From NCBI GenBank assembly GCA_017964325.1, contig JAGCSE010000146.1, positions 1-5,451 on the forward strand: a stretch of 5,451 bases of DNA. Direction: 5' to 3'. The notes beneath the pieces were generated by a model. It searched no databases, was not told where the DNA came from, and worked only from the letters and a program-made list of their open reading frames with translations. The position numbers and the translations under genes were made by a program. The first letter of the stretch is position 1, and each line of letters begins with the position of its first letter. This DNA comes from Victivallales bacterium (GTDB taxonomy: Bacteria > Verrucomicrobiota > Lentisphaeria > Oligosphaerales > Oligosphaeraceae). Positions 1 through 5,451 of the stretch are shown here, piece by piece.

Positions 1-1
1 A

Positions 2-1015
2 AGACAGATCCAATCCTTTCCCCCCTTCGACGCGTTCAGCGTTCTCACCGGCAAGGACTCCCACGTCTCGCGTGGGTGGAGTGACTCCGTCGAGGACTCC
101 CCTTGCAAGAGAATATGCCCGCGTCTCTGCCGAGTCAACCGAACCATCGGCCAGCTCGGCAGATGCGGCGAAACCGCCGAATGCCATATTGCCTCCATCA
201 CGCCGCATTTCGGCGAAGAACCATGCCTGACGGGACAGCATGGTTCGGACACGATTTTCTTTTCAGGCTGTTCTTGCGGCTGCCTTTTCTGCCAAAACCA
301 CCAGATTTCCCAACAGCATCAAGGCCAAGCATATACGCCAGAAAGGCTTATGGCTGAAACGGAGGAACTGATTGCAAAAGGCGTTCACAATCTCAATTTC
401 GTGACGCCCGAACATTGGTGGCCCCACATCCAACGGCTCTGCGAAGTCATCCGGCCAAACCATCCCGACCTCCCCTTCGTCTGGAACAGCTCAGGCTACT
501 CCCGCGTGGAAATGCTCAGTGAACAGACAAAAATCATCGACATTTTCCTGCCAGATTTTAAATTTTCCGATCCCGACCTGTCGCAACGTTGCATCCATAC
601 GTCCGACTACCCGTCTGTCGCACGGGATGCCATCCGCTATCTTGTTGATGCCGTTGGTTTTCTGCGTCCATTTGACGAATCGGGCGAAATCACCGCATCA
701 CGCGGCGTCATGGTACGCCATCTTGTCCTGCCGGGCTTTGTGGAAAATTCCCTCCAGATTCTCGAATGGCTCTATGACGATTTCGGCCCCAAACTTCCGA
801 TTTCCGTCATGAGCCAATTCACCCCCGTCCCTGCCTGTGCGGAACAAAACTTTCTAAACAGGAGACTTACAAAAGACGAATACCGCCAAGTCTGCGACAA
901 GGTCGATGAGCTTGGCTTTACCCGCGTCTTCCTCCAGCCAGATTTCGGCGACGACGCCTTCATGCCAGATTTCAACGACCAGCAGCCTTTCGCAGGCAAT
1001 CTTAACCATAAATAA
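2..1015 (+). CDS. Radical SAM protein, PflX/COG1313 type (pyruvate formate-lyase activating enzyme-like), 5' end missing
   Basis: The frame is open from the left edge to the TAA at 1013-1015 and has no ATG, GTG or TTG before the ATG at 350. The true start is therefore upstream, and 350 is internal because the defining motifs precede it. Seen: a Cys-rich block CKRICPRLCRVNR (104-142), then HFGEEPCLTG (206-235), then FFSGCSCGCLFCQNHQIS (257-310). The last contains the radical SAM CX3CX2C cluster at codons 269, 281 and 290, which binds the [4Fe-4S] cluster that cleaves S-adenosylmethionine. The downstream half (NLNFVTPEHWWPHI, then DIFLPDFKFSD, then VMVRHLVLPG and MSQFTPVP) matches the remaining barrel of this family. 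Members resemble PFL-activating enzyme, but their substrate is generally not established, so no reaction is assigned. The upstream Cys block may bind a second metal centre (inference). A palindromic segment at 51-106 lies in frame at the N-terminal side. A 125-nt AT-rich gap separates the gene from the secretion genes, and I see no functional link. Confidence 0.88.
   Translation, partial: RQIQSFPPFDAFSVLTGKDSHVSRGWSDSVEDSPCKRICPRLCRVNRTIGQLGRCGETAECHIASITPHFGEEPCLTGQHGSDTIFFSGCSCGCLFCQNHQISQQHQGQAYTPERLMAETEELIAKGVHNLNFVTPEHWWPHIQRLCEVIRPNHPDLPFVWNSSGYSRVEMLSEQTKIIDIFLPDFKFSDPDLSQRCIHTSDYPSVARDAIRYLVDAVGFLRPFDESGEITASRGVMVRHLVLPGFVENSLQILEWLYDDFGPKLPISVMSQFTPVPACAEQNFLNRRLTKDEYRQVCDKVDELGFTRVFLQPDFGDDAFMPDFNDQQPFAGNLNHK
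51..106. repeat. Nested imperfect palindrome inside the radical SAM reading frame
   Basis: Outer arms GCAAGG (51-56) and CCTTGC (101-106) are exact reverse complements. Inside them are two compact hairpins: CCCACG (60-65) with CGTGGG (71-76) around a 5-nt loop, and GGAGT (78-82) with ACTCC (84-88) around one base. The 9-mer AGGACTCCC also occurs as a direct repeat at 54-62 and 93-101. The structure is read through by the radical SAM frame without a stop. It could be a small dispersed palindromic element (REP- or MITE-like) that landed in or near the start of the gene, or a structured mRNA segment. One copy cannot show mobility. Confidence 0.5.
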
Positions 1016-1048
1016 TTGCCTCTGCGTTAAAACATTAATGATATTTAT

Positions 1049-1076
1049 TTGAAAATCTTTTGAAAAAACGAATAAT
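1049..1076 (+). promoter_or_regulatory. Possible sigma70-type promoter for the GWNLV-repeat gene
   Basis: The gap 1016-1140 is strikingly AT-rich compared with its flanks. TTGAAA (1049-1054), 16 nt, then AATAAT (1071-1076) fits a -35/-10 pair with one mismatch in the -10 and two in the -35. It lies about 65 nt upstream of the chosen start. Such pairs arise easily in AT-rich DNA. No clear hairpin-plus-T-run terminator for the upstream gene is visible in the same gap. Confidence 0.25.
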
Positions 1077-1128
1077 TGAACAATAGTAAATTAGGATTTA
1101 TTTTTTGCAATGTCTATCAATCGTTAAT

Positions 1129-1133
1129 AAGGA
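1129..1133 (+). promoter_or_regulatory. Ribosome binding site deciding the start at 1141
   Basis: AAGGA is followed by 7 nt and then ATG at 1141. The alternative in-frame ATG at 1135 would sit 1 nt from this motif, and the in-frame TTG at 1105 lies before it. This selects 1141 as the start. Confidence 0.55.
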
Positions 1134-1140
1134 AATGGAA

Positions 1141-1641
1141 ATGAGTAGCTTTCATGAGATTCTGAAAAACATGACGTTCATGCTTGCCCTGACGATGGTT
1201 ATGGTGTCCATCAGCGCACAGGCAGCCGTCGTGCCCGAATCCGTGCAGACGCTGAAACTACGGGCGGGCTGGAATCTCGTGACGCTGACGAAACCATTGG
1301 AGTCCATGCCGAGCAATGTATCTAAGTTTCTCAAATTGAACCCCATACGAATAGATGATAATATGCGTTCATACGTCGTGTGCAACCCGGAGGACATCAA
1401 GGCTGGTATCGGCTATTGGGTGTTCAGTGAAACAAAGCAAACGCTGGAATTAGCTCTGGATGTCACCAACACTTCATTCCAACCGACATTGAAACAAGGC
1501 TGGAATTTGGTTGGAATGACAGAAGGCGCCACGTGGTCGTCTGTCGCCTCCGACATTTGGGCTTGGCAGAACGGCTGTTTTAAGCGCATTGAAAAGAAAG
1601 ACTTGCAAACCGGCCTCGCCTATTGGGCACTGCTTCCCTAA
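1141..1641 (+). CDS. Small exported protein with two GWNLV...GYW repeat units
   Basis: A 166-residue protein starting at the ATG placed 7 nt after AAGGA. Residues 1-28 form a Sec signal peptide: Lys9, a hydrophobic core around 11-25, and an A-Q-A site predicting cleavage after Ala28. There is no lipobox Cys. The mature part holds two copies of one unit: LRAGWNLVTLT (40-50) ending in GIGYWVF (89-95), and LKQGWNLVGMT (Trp at 121) ending in GLAYWALLP at the C-terminus (Tyr161-Trp162). The Trp-to-Tyr distance is 48 residues in the first copy and 40 in the second. The mature protein appears to be little more than these two units. I associate similar GWNL units with large surface or secreted proteins of PVC bacteria, usually at their ends; that is memory, not a search. 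The exact function is unknown. It lies 109 nt upstream of a type I secretion ABC gene on the same strand, so co-expression is plausible. With a Sec signal and no glycine-aspartate RTX repeats it does not look like a classical type I substrate. Confidence 0.85.
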   Translation: MSSFHEILKNMTFMLALTMVMVSISAQAAVVPESVQTLKLRAGWNLVTLTKPLESMPSNVSKFLKLNPIRIDDNMRSYVVCNPEDIKAGIGYWVFSETKQTLELALDVTNTSFQPTLKQGWNLVGMTEGATWSSVASDIWAWQNGCFKRIEKKDLQTGLAYWALLP

Positions 1642-1690
1642 AATTCCATTGATAGTGGTCGTGAAATATGTGCCTCATGTCTTGCGTCCC

Positions 1691-1717
1691 ATTTAGTTTT
1701 CATCATATCCACTAAAT
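1691..1717 (+). repeat. AT-rich inverted repeat between the exported-protein gene and the ABC gene
   Basis: ATTTAGT (1691-1697) and ACTAAAT (1711-1717) are perfect 7-bp arms around a 13-nt loop. The stem is weak and no T-run follows, so it is not a convincing terminator. It could be an operator-like site or chance in AT-rich DNA. The rest of the 109-nt gap shows nothing I can name, and transcription through it into the ABC gene is plausible. Confidence 0.25.
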
Positions 1718-1750
1718 ACATCCAAGTTTGTCAGAAATTAGAAGATAAAA

Positions 1751-4003
1751 ATGGACACGCAAGAAAATTTGCGGACAACACATAGCGGACTGTTCGGCCT
1801 GTGCCTTATCGGGCGGCATCATCAGGTCGATATGGACATGAAGCAATTGCTCCACGACCATGCCATCGGTAGCGAAGAACTTGCAGTCAAGGAACTTGCG
1901 CGTATAGCCGAACAACATCAGCTGAAAGTGGGGCGTGTGACGATTGCCTGGAAGAAGCTGGAAGGCTATCGGAAAGTCTTTCCATGCCTCGCCCGCAAGA
2001 AAGACGGTCACTACGCCATCCTCTGCGGCCTCCGCCAAACGCCTCCGCAAGAAGCAGTCGCCAAAGCAGAAGATACTGATAAACAATCAGTTGATGAAAA
2101 TTCCAAGCCCACAGCAAACGGCAAGGATGAATTTGAACTGGCCGTCGTCGATCCAGCTTGGCAAGCGGAGCATCCGACGGATCAGTTCCATTTTGTGACA
2201 GCGGAGGAATACGCCGCGGACTTCACGGGCGAATGCCTGCTGCTGAAGCGTGTCTGGAGCATCACCGATGAAAACCAACCCTTTGGCCTGCGGTGGTTCA
2301 TCCCTGAATTTCTGAAACTGAAGGGCATTTTCGCACAGATCACGCTGGCGGTCATCCTCCTGACATTGATTGCGCTGGCAGTGCCGTTGTTCTTCCAGAA
2401 TGTTGTCGATAAGGTACTTGTACACGAAAGTTTCTCCACGTTAAACGTGCTGGGGGCGGGAGTCGTCGCCGCCATCGTCTTCAACGCCATTCTGGAATAT
2501 CTCAAGGGGCATCTGCTGCTGTTCGCCACCAAAAAAATCGACATTTCGACGGCGGTCAAGACATTCGCGCATCTCGTCCATCTGCCGATCGACTTCTTCG
2601 AGCAAGTGCCTTCGGGCGTGCTGCTCAAACATATACAGCAGACGGAGAAAATCCGCGGCTTCCTGTCGGGCAATTTGTTTTTCACGTTGCTTGACTTGTG
2701 TTCGTTGCTGCTCTTCATACCTTTCTTATTAATGTACAGCACGAAGCTTACATTCGTCGTTTTAGGATTTACGGCGTTGATGGCGTTGGTCATCGCATTG
2801 CTAATCAAGCCGTTCCAACGTCGTCTCGATGCGCTGTACCAGGCGGAAGGACGACGGCAGAGCGGACTTGTGGAGACCATCCACGGCATCCGCACCGTCA
2901 AGTCGCTGGCATTGGAGCCTGTAGAGGAGAAGGCGTGGGGCAACCGCAGCGCGGCGGCTGTCAACGCATATTTTTCCGTTGGGCGCATCTCATTGACGGC
3001 ACGAAGCTTAAGCCAGGCATTGGAGATGCTCATGAATATCGCCATCATCTGGCTGGGGGCGATTTCCGTGTTCAGGGGCGACATGACCGTCGGTGCATTG
3101 ATCGCCTTCCAGATGCTGGCAGGACGTGTGACTGGGCCGTTGGTGAAACTGATAGGGCTAATCCATGAATACCAGCAAGTTGCACTGTCGGTACGGATGC
3201 TCGGCGCGGTGATGAACACATCGTCTGAACCGAATATGGGGCGTGTTCGTGCGCCGTTGCGCGGACAAATCACGTTTGAGAATGTTTCGTTCCGCTACAG
3301 ACCCGAACTGCCGTTGGCCATCCGCGACTTCTCGCTCGATGTTCCGCCTGGCGGCTCGCTTGGCATCGTCGGACGGTCTGGCTCCGGCAAGACGACACTG
3401 ACAAAACTGTTGCAAGGCCTCTATCCGCCGTTCAGCGGACTCGTGAAAATCGACGGCATCGACATCCGCGAAATTGAAAAGTCGCATTTGCGTTCGAGCA
3501 TCGGCGTGGTGTTGCAGGACAACTATTTCTTCCACGGCACGGTCCGTGAAAACATCAGTTTGACGCGACCGTCCGCCACGGCGGAGGAGATTCTGCGGGC
3601 CGCCGCATTGGCGGGAGCGCATGAATTTGTCCAAACGTTGCCGCAGGGCTACGAGACGGTGTTGGAGGAGAACGCCTCCAATCTGTCGGGCGGACAACGC
3701 CAGCGGTTGGCCATCGCCCGCGCACTGCTGACAAATCCCGCCATTTTGATTTTCGATGAAGCGACCAGCGCCCTGGACCCCGAAAGCGAAACCGTCATCA
3801 AGCGGAACTTGGCGGCAATCGCCAAAGGACGGACGTTGATCATCGTCTCCCACCGCCTCAGCATGCTGGCTGGAGCGCAGCGCATTCTCGTGATCGACAA
3901 AGGCGAAAAGGTTGCCTTCGGCACTCATGCGGAACTACTTGCGCAACCCGGCATCTACAGCCAATTCTGGAAGCAGCAGATGGGAGGACATGGCAATGAA
4001 TAA
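1751..4003 (+). CDS. Type I secretion ABC exporter, HlyB-like, with degenerate C39-like N-terminal domain
   Basis: A 750-residue inner-membrane ATP-driven exporter, near the usual size for HlyB-type proteins (about 700). Residues 1-160 form a C39 peptidase-like domain. The catalytic Cys position is Ser12 (THSGLFGL), so leader cleavage is not expected, while His87 (DGHYAIL) and Asp134 (VVDP) match the other triad positions. Residues about 96-127 are a polar insertion separating His and Asp. Around 178-225 the sequence follows HlyB closely (RWFIPEFLK, then VPLFFQNVVDKVLVH). Membrane segments are likely near 193-214, 231-250, 309-329, 333-352, 424-441 and 446-468. The nucleotide-binding domain has Walker A GRSGSGKT (541-548, Lys547), Q-loop Gln589, signature LSGGQ (645-649), Walker B ILIFDE (Asp669, Glu670), D-loop SALD (673-676) and H-loop His701, so it should be fully active. 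The ATG at 1751 is preceded only by a weak purine stretch (GAAG). Its 3' end overlaps the HlyD-family gene by 8 nt, indicating translational coupling. In the family, the ABC dimer with HlyD and a TolC-like channel exports unfolded proteins in one step. Confidence 0.95.
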   Translation: MDTQENLRTTHSGLFGLCLIGRHHQVDMDMKQLLHDHAIGSEELAVKELARIAEQHQLKVGRVTIAWKKLEGYRKVFPCLARKKDGHYAILCGLRQTPPQEAVAKAEDTDKQSVDENSKPTANGKDEFELAVVDPAWQAEHPTDQFHFVTAEEYAADFTGECLLLKRVWSITDENQPFGLRWFIPEFLKLKGIFAQITLAVILLTLIALAVPLFFQNVVDKVLVHESFSTLNVLGAGVVAAIVFNAILEYLKGHLLLFATKKIDISTAVKTFAHLVHLPIDFFEQVPSGVLLKHIQQTEKIRGFLSGNLFFTLLDLCSLLLFIPFLLMYSTKLTFVVLGFTALMALVIALLIKPFQRRLDALYQAEGRRQSGLVETIHGIRTVKSLALEPVEEKAWGNRSAAAVNAYFSVGRISLTARSLSQALEMLMNIAIIWLGAISVFRGDMTVGALIAFQMLAGRVTGPLVKLIGLIHEYQQVALSVRMLGAVMNTSSEPNMGRVRAPLRGQITFENVSFRYRPELPLAIRDFSLDVPPGGSLGIVGRSGSGKTTLTKLLQGLYPPFSGLVKIDGIDIREIEKSHLRSSIGVVLQDNYFFHGTVRENISLTRPSATAEEILRAAALAGAHEFVQTLPQGYETVLEENASNLSGGQRQRLAIARALLTNPAILIFDEATSALDPESETVIKRNLAAIAKGRTLIIVSHRLSMLAGAQRILVIDKGEKVAFGTHAELLAQPGIYSQFWKQQMGGHGNE
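3982..3987 (+). promoter_or_regulatory. Ribosome binding site inside the ABC gene, deciding the HlyD-family start
   Basis: GGGAGG lies in the last codons of the ABC gene, 8 nt before the ATG at 3996. The in-frame ATG at 3990 is only 2 nt away from it, too close for normal initiation. The motif therefore favours 3996 and supports coupled translation of the two secretion proteins. Confidence 0.6.
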
Positions 4004-5330
4004 CAAACAAAAAACAGCTTCAGATGCCATTGATTTCCTGTCCGATGCGCAGGAAATCACGGAACGGCGGCTGCCATGGTACGGACGTGTCGGCATCCTC
4101 TGGATTTTCATTATCATGGCGGCGGCATTGACGTGGGCCTGCATCGGACAGGTCGATGTGATTGTACGTGCTCGCGGCCGTGTCGCTTCGGACACGGGCG
4201 ACATCATCATGAAACCGCTGGAATCCGCCGTCATCAAGAGCGTCGAAGTCCACAAAGGCGATGTCGTCGAAAAAGGCGATGTCCTGCTGACATTGGACCC
4301 GACGTTGTATCTAGCGGAGGTGGAACGACTTCAGCACGAGGTCGAGACGCTGGAGGCTGAATGTGCCCGCTGGGAGGCCGAATTCCAGGGAAAGGCATTC
4401 GAGCCAAAGGAAGGCGATGGCCCAATGGCTTGGCAAAAAGCCATTTACGACCAGCGAAAAGCCTATTACAACGAAAGGCTCCATTATTTCGACAGCAACA
4501 GCAGCCGTCTCGCGGCGGGCAGAAAATCGACGGAGGAGAGCTACGGTAAATACAAGGAGATTCTCGGCAATATGTCGAAGATAGAGGATATGTACGCTTC
4601 GCTTGGCAAGGAGGAAATCGTGTCGGTGAAGGAGGCTCTGGAAGTGACCATTTCCCGACTTCAAAGCGAAGCGGAAGTTGACAAGCTGCGCAACCAATTG
4701 GTGGAATATGACCAGCAGTTGCTGTCATTGGAAGCAGAACGCAAGTCCTTCGTGGAAGAATGGCGCAACAACGTTTCGGAAAAATTGGTGGCGTTGTACA
4801 GGGAATTGGACGGCAACCGCAAGCAGTTGGTAAAGGCTTGCCAGATGGTGTCTTACGTCAGTCTGAAGGCGCCATGCCGCGCCGTCGTGCATGAAATCGC
4901 GGCGTTGCCGACCGGCTCCGCAATCGGTGAAGCGGAAGCCTTCATGACGCTCGTGCCGCTTGACGGCGCGCTCCGCATCGAAGGCGAAGTGCGGCCGCAG
5001 GATATCGCCCGCATCGCAATCGGAAACAGCTGCCGCATTAAGCTGACGGCCTTCCCCTTCCAGAAGCACGGCACGCTGAAAGGCAAGCTCTTGCAAATTT
5101 CTGGCAACACGTTCCAGAGGCCGAAGGCCTCTCCAGACGAACACGGCGACAGCAGCTATTACCGTGTTTTCATCGACTACGAAGGCGAACTGCGCAACAC
5201 AGGCGGTCGCTTCACGCTGCTTCCAGGAATGGAGGCCGAAGTGGAAATCAAGACAGGACGCCGCCGCATCATCGAATATCTCATCTATCCGCTCATCAAA
5301 GGGTTGGACGAGGCGTTCCGCGAACCATGA
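3996..5330 (+). CDS. HlyD-family membrane-fusion (adaptor) protein of the type I secretion system
   Basis: A 444-residue protein from the ATG at 3996, chosen by the GGGAGG motif 8 nt upstream; an in-frame ATG at 3912 would reach 92 nt into the ABC gene without a good site. Order of parts: a cytoplasmic N-terminus of about 32 residues, one membrane anchor (about 33-50, ILWIFIIMAAALTWACIG), a first lipoyl half (about 68-101, IMKPLESAVIKSVEVHKGD then GDVLLTLDP), a long charged helical hairpin predicted as coiled coil (about 105-285), the second lipoyl half (about 286-315, VSLKAPCRAVVHEI), and a beta-barrel region including LTAFPFQKHGTLKGK. The C-terminus LLPGMEAEVEIKTGRRRI followed by EYLIYPL closely parallels the end of E. 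coli HlyD, which also has a GM.AEIKTG.R..I.YLL.PL pattern. It anchors in the inner membrane, binds the ABC protein and bridges the periplasm to a TolC-like channel. Overlap with the ABC gene marks them as one operon. No outer-membrane component follows before the repeat tract. Confidence 0.94.
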   Translation: MNNKQKTASDAIDFLSDAQEITERRLPWYGRVGILWIFIIMAAALTWACIGQVDVIVRARGRVASDTGDIIMKPLESAVIKSVEVHKGDVVEKGDVLLTLDPTLYLAEVERLQHEVETLEAECARWEAEFQGKAFEPKEGDGPMAWQKAIYDQRKAYYNERLHYFDSNSSRLAAGRKSTEESYGKYKEILGNMSKIEDMYASLGKEEIVSVKEALEVTISRLQSEAEVDKLRNQLVEYDQQLLSLEAERKSFVEEWRNNVSEKLVALYRELDGNRKQLVKACQMVSYVSLKAPCRAVVHEIAALPTGSAIGEAEAFMTLVPLDGALRIEGEVRPQDIARIAIGNSCRIKLTAFPFQKHGTLKGKLLQISGNTFQRPKASPDEHGDSSYYRVFIDYEGELRNTGGRFTLLPGMEAEVEIKTGRRRIIEYLIYPLIKGLDEAFREP

Positions 5331-5336
5331 TAAAGA

Positions 5337-5451
5337 GAACCACGAATGGACCTGGAGCGGTCAAGCCGCAACCAAACCATTGAATTGGAACCACGAAAGG
5401 CACGAAAGAGCACGAAATTTCAAACCACAGAATACACTGAATACACTGAAA
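5337..5451. repeat. Degenerate intergenic microrepeats (ACCACGAA and ATACACTGA types), running off the right edge
   Basis: GAACCACGAA occurs at 5337-5346 and 5388-5397. CACGAAA recurs at 5392, 5401 and 5411, a period of 9-10 bases. ATACACTGA is a perfect 9-bp tandem at 5432-5440 and 5441-5449, after AACCACAG. Between the first two units (about 5350-5386) the sequence is diverged or unrelated. No open frame, ribosome site or clear hairpin terminator is seen here. Such low-complexity tracts occur between genes in several environmental and PVC genomes (memory). Their function is not known to me. The tract begins only a few bases after the stop codon of the HlyD-family gene. Confidence 0.75.

Noticed and set aside
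103..357. Small + strand frame starting at TTG 103
   Set aside because: It is an Arg/Pro-rich shadow of the radical SAM frame, which carries the clear family motifs across the same bases.
350..1015. The ATG at 350 as the start of the radical SAM gene
   Set aside because: It would remove the CX3CX2C cluster and the upstream Cys block, which are in the same open frame and joined without a stop.
1141..1641. The small GWNLV-repeat protein as the type I cargo
   Set aside because: It has a clear Sec signal peptide and no glycine-aspartate nonapeptides, which argues against C-terminal-signal type I export. Only its position suggests a link.
1642..1750. A terminator or separate promoter for the ABC gene
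   Set aside because: The 7-bp AT stem has no T-run, and TTGTCA at 1728-1733 is too close to the start codon to act as its -35. No good -35/-10 pair was found.
2182..3273. Long open frame on the - strand (363 codons), and another at 3158-3928
   Set aside because: Both lie opposite the ABC exporter, whose domains account for this DNA. Their translations show no recognisable fold or motif, so they are antisense shadows.
3912..3995. Longer start for the HlyD-family gene at 3912
   Set aside because: The added residues are a shadow of the ABC gene's 3' end, and GGGAGG at proper spacing supports 3996.
5387..5451. CRISPR-like array at the right end
   Set aside because: The units are only 7-10 bases and lie end to end without unique spacers of regular length, so they are microrepeats.

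Overview
This 5.45 kb window has four protein-coding genes, all on the + strand. It ends in a tract of short degenerate repeats. The organism is probably a Gram-negative bacterium of the PVC assemblage (Lentisphaerota, Kiritimatiellota or Verrucomicrobiota). That is inference from three things: an HlyB/HlyD-type envelope-spanning exporter, a small exported protein with GWNLV...GYW repeats, and intergenic microrepeats of the ACCACGAA / ATACACTGA kind. The last two I associate, from memory, with such genomes. Nothing in the window fixes the taxon.

Layout. Positions 2-1015 hold the 3' part of a radical SAM gene of the PflX / COG1313 type (PFL-activase-like). Its reading frame is open to the left edge and has no ATG, GTG or TTG before the ATG at 350, which is internal, so the start lies outside the window. 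A nested palindrome at 51-106 lies in this frame just before the first conserved cysteine motif. An AT-rich gap (1016-1140) follows, with a possible promoter. Positions 1141-1641 encode a 166-residue exported protein made of a Sec signal peptide and two copies of a GWNLV...GYW unit. A second AT-rich gap (1642-1750) leads to a 750-residue ABC exporter (1751-4003). The exporter overlaps by 8 nt an HlyD-family membrane-fusion protein of 444 residues (3996-5330). The last 115 bases are repeats that run off the right edge.

How the genes fit together. The ABC protein and the HlyD protein are two of the three parts of a type I secretion system. The ABC protein has a degenerate C39-like domain: the catalytic Cys position is Ser12, while His87 and Asp134 appear to be kept. 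By analogy with HlyB it should dock a cargo rather than cleave a leader. The outer-membrane TolC-like component and an obvious RTX-type cargo are not in the window. The small GWNLV/GYW protein just upstream has its own Sec signal, so it is more likely an exported partner than a classical type I substrate; this link rests on position only. The radical SAM gene looks unrelated to secretion.

The least ordinary observations are the tandem-unit exported protein beside a type I secretion pair, the partly preserved protease triad with an insertion in the ABC protein, and the palindrome in the radical SAM frame.
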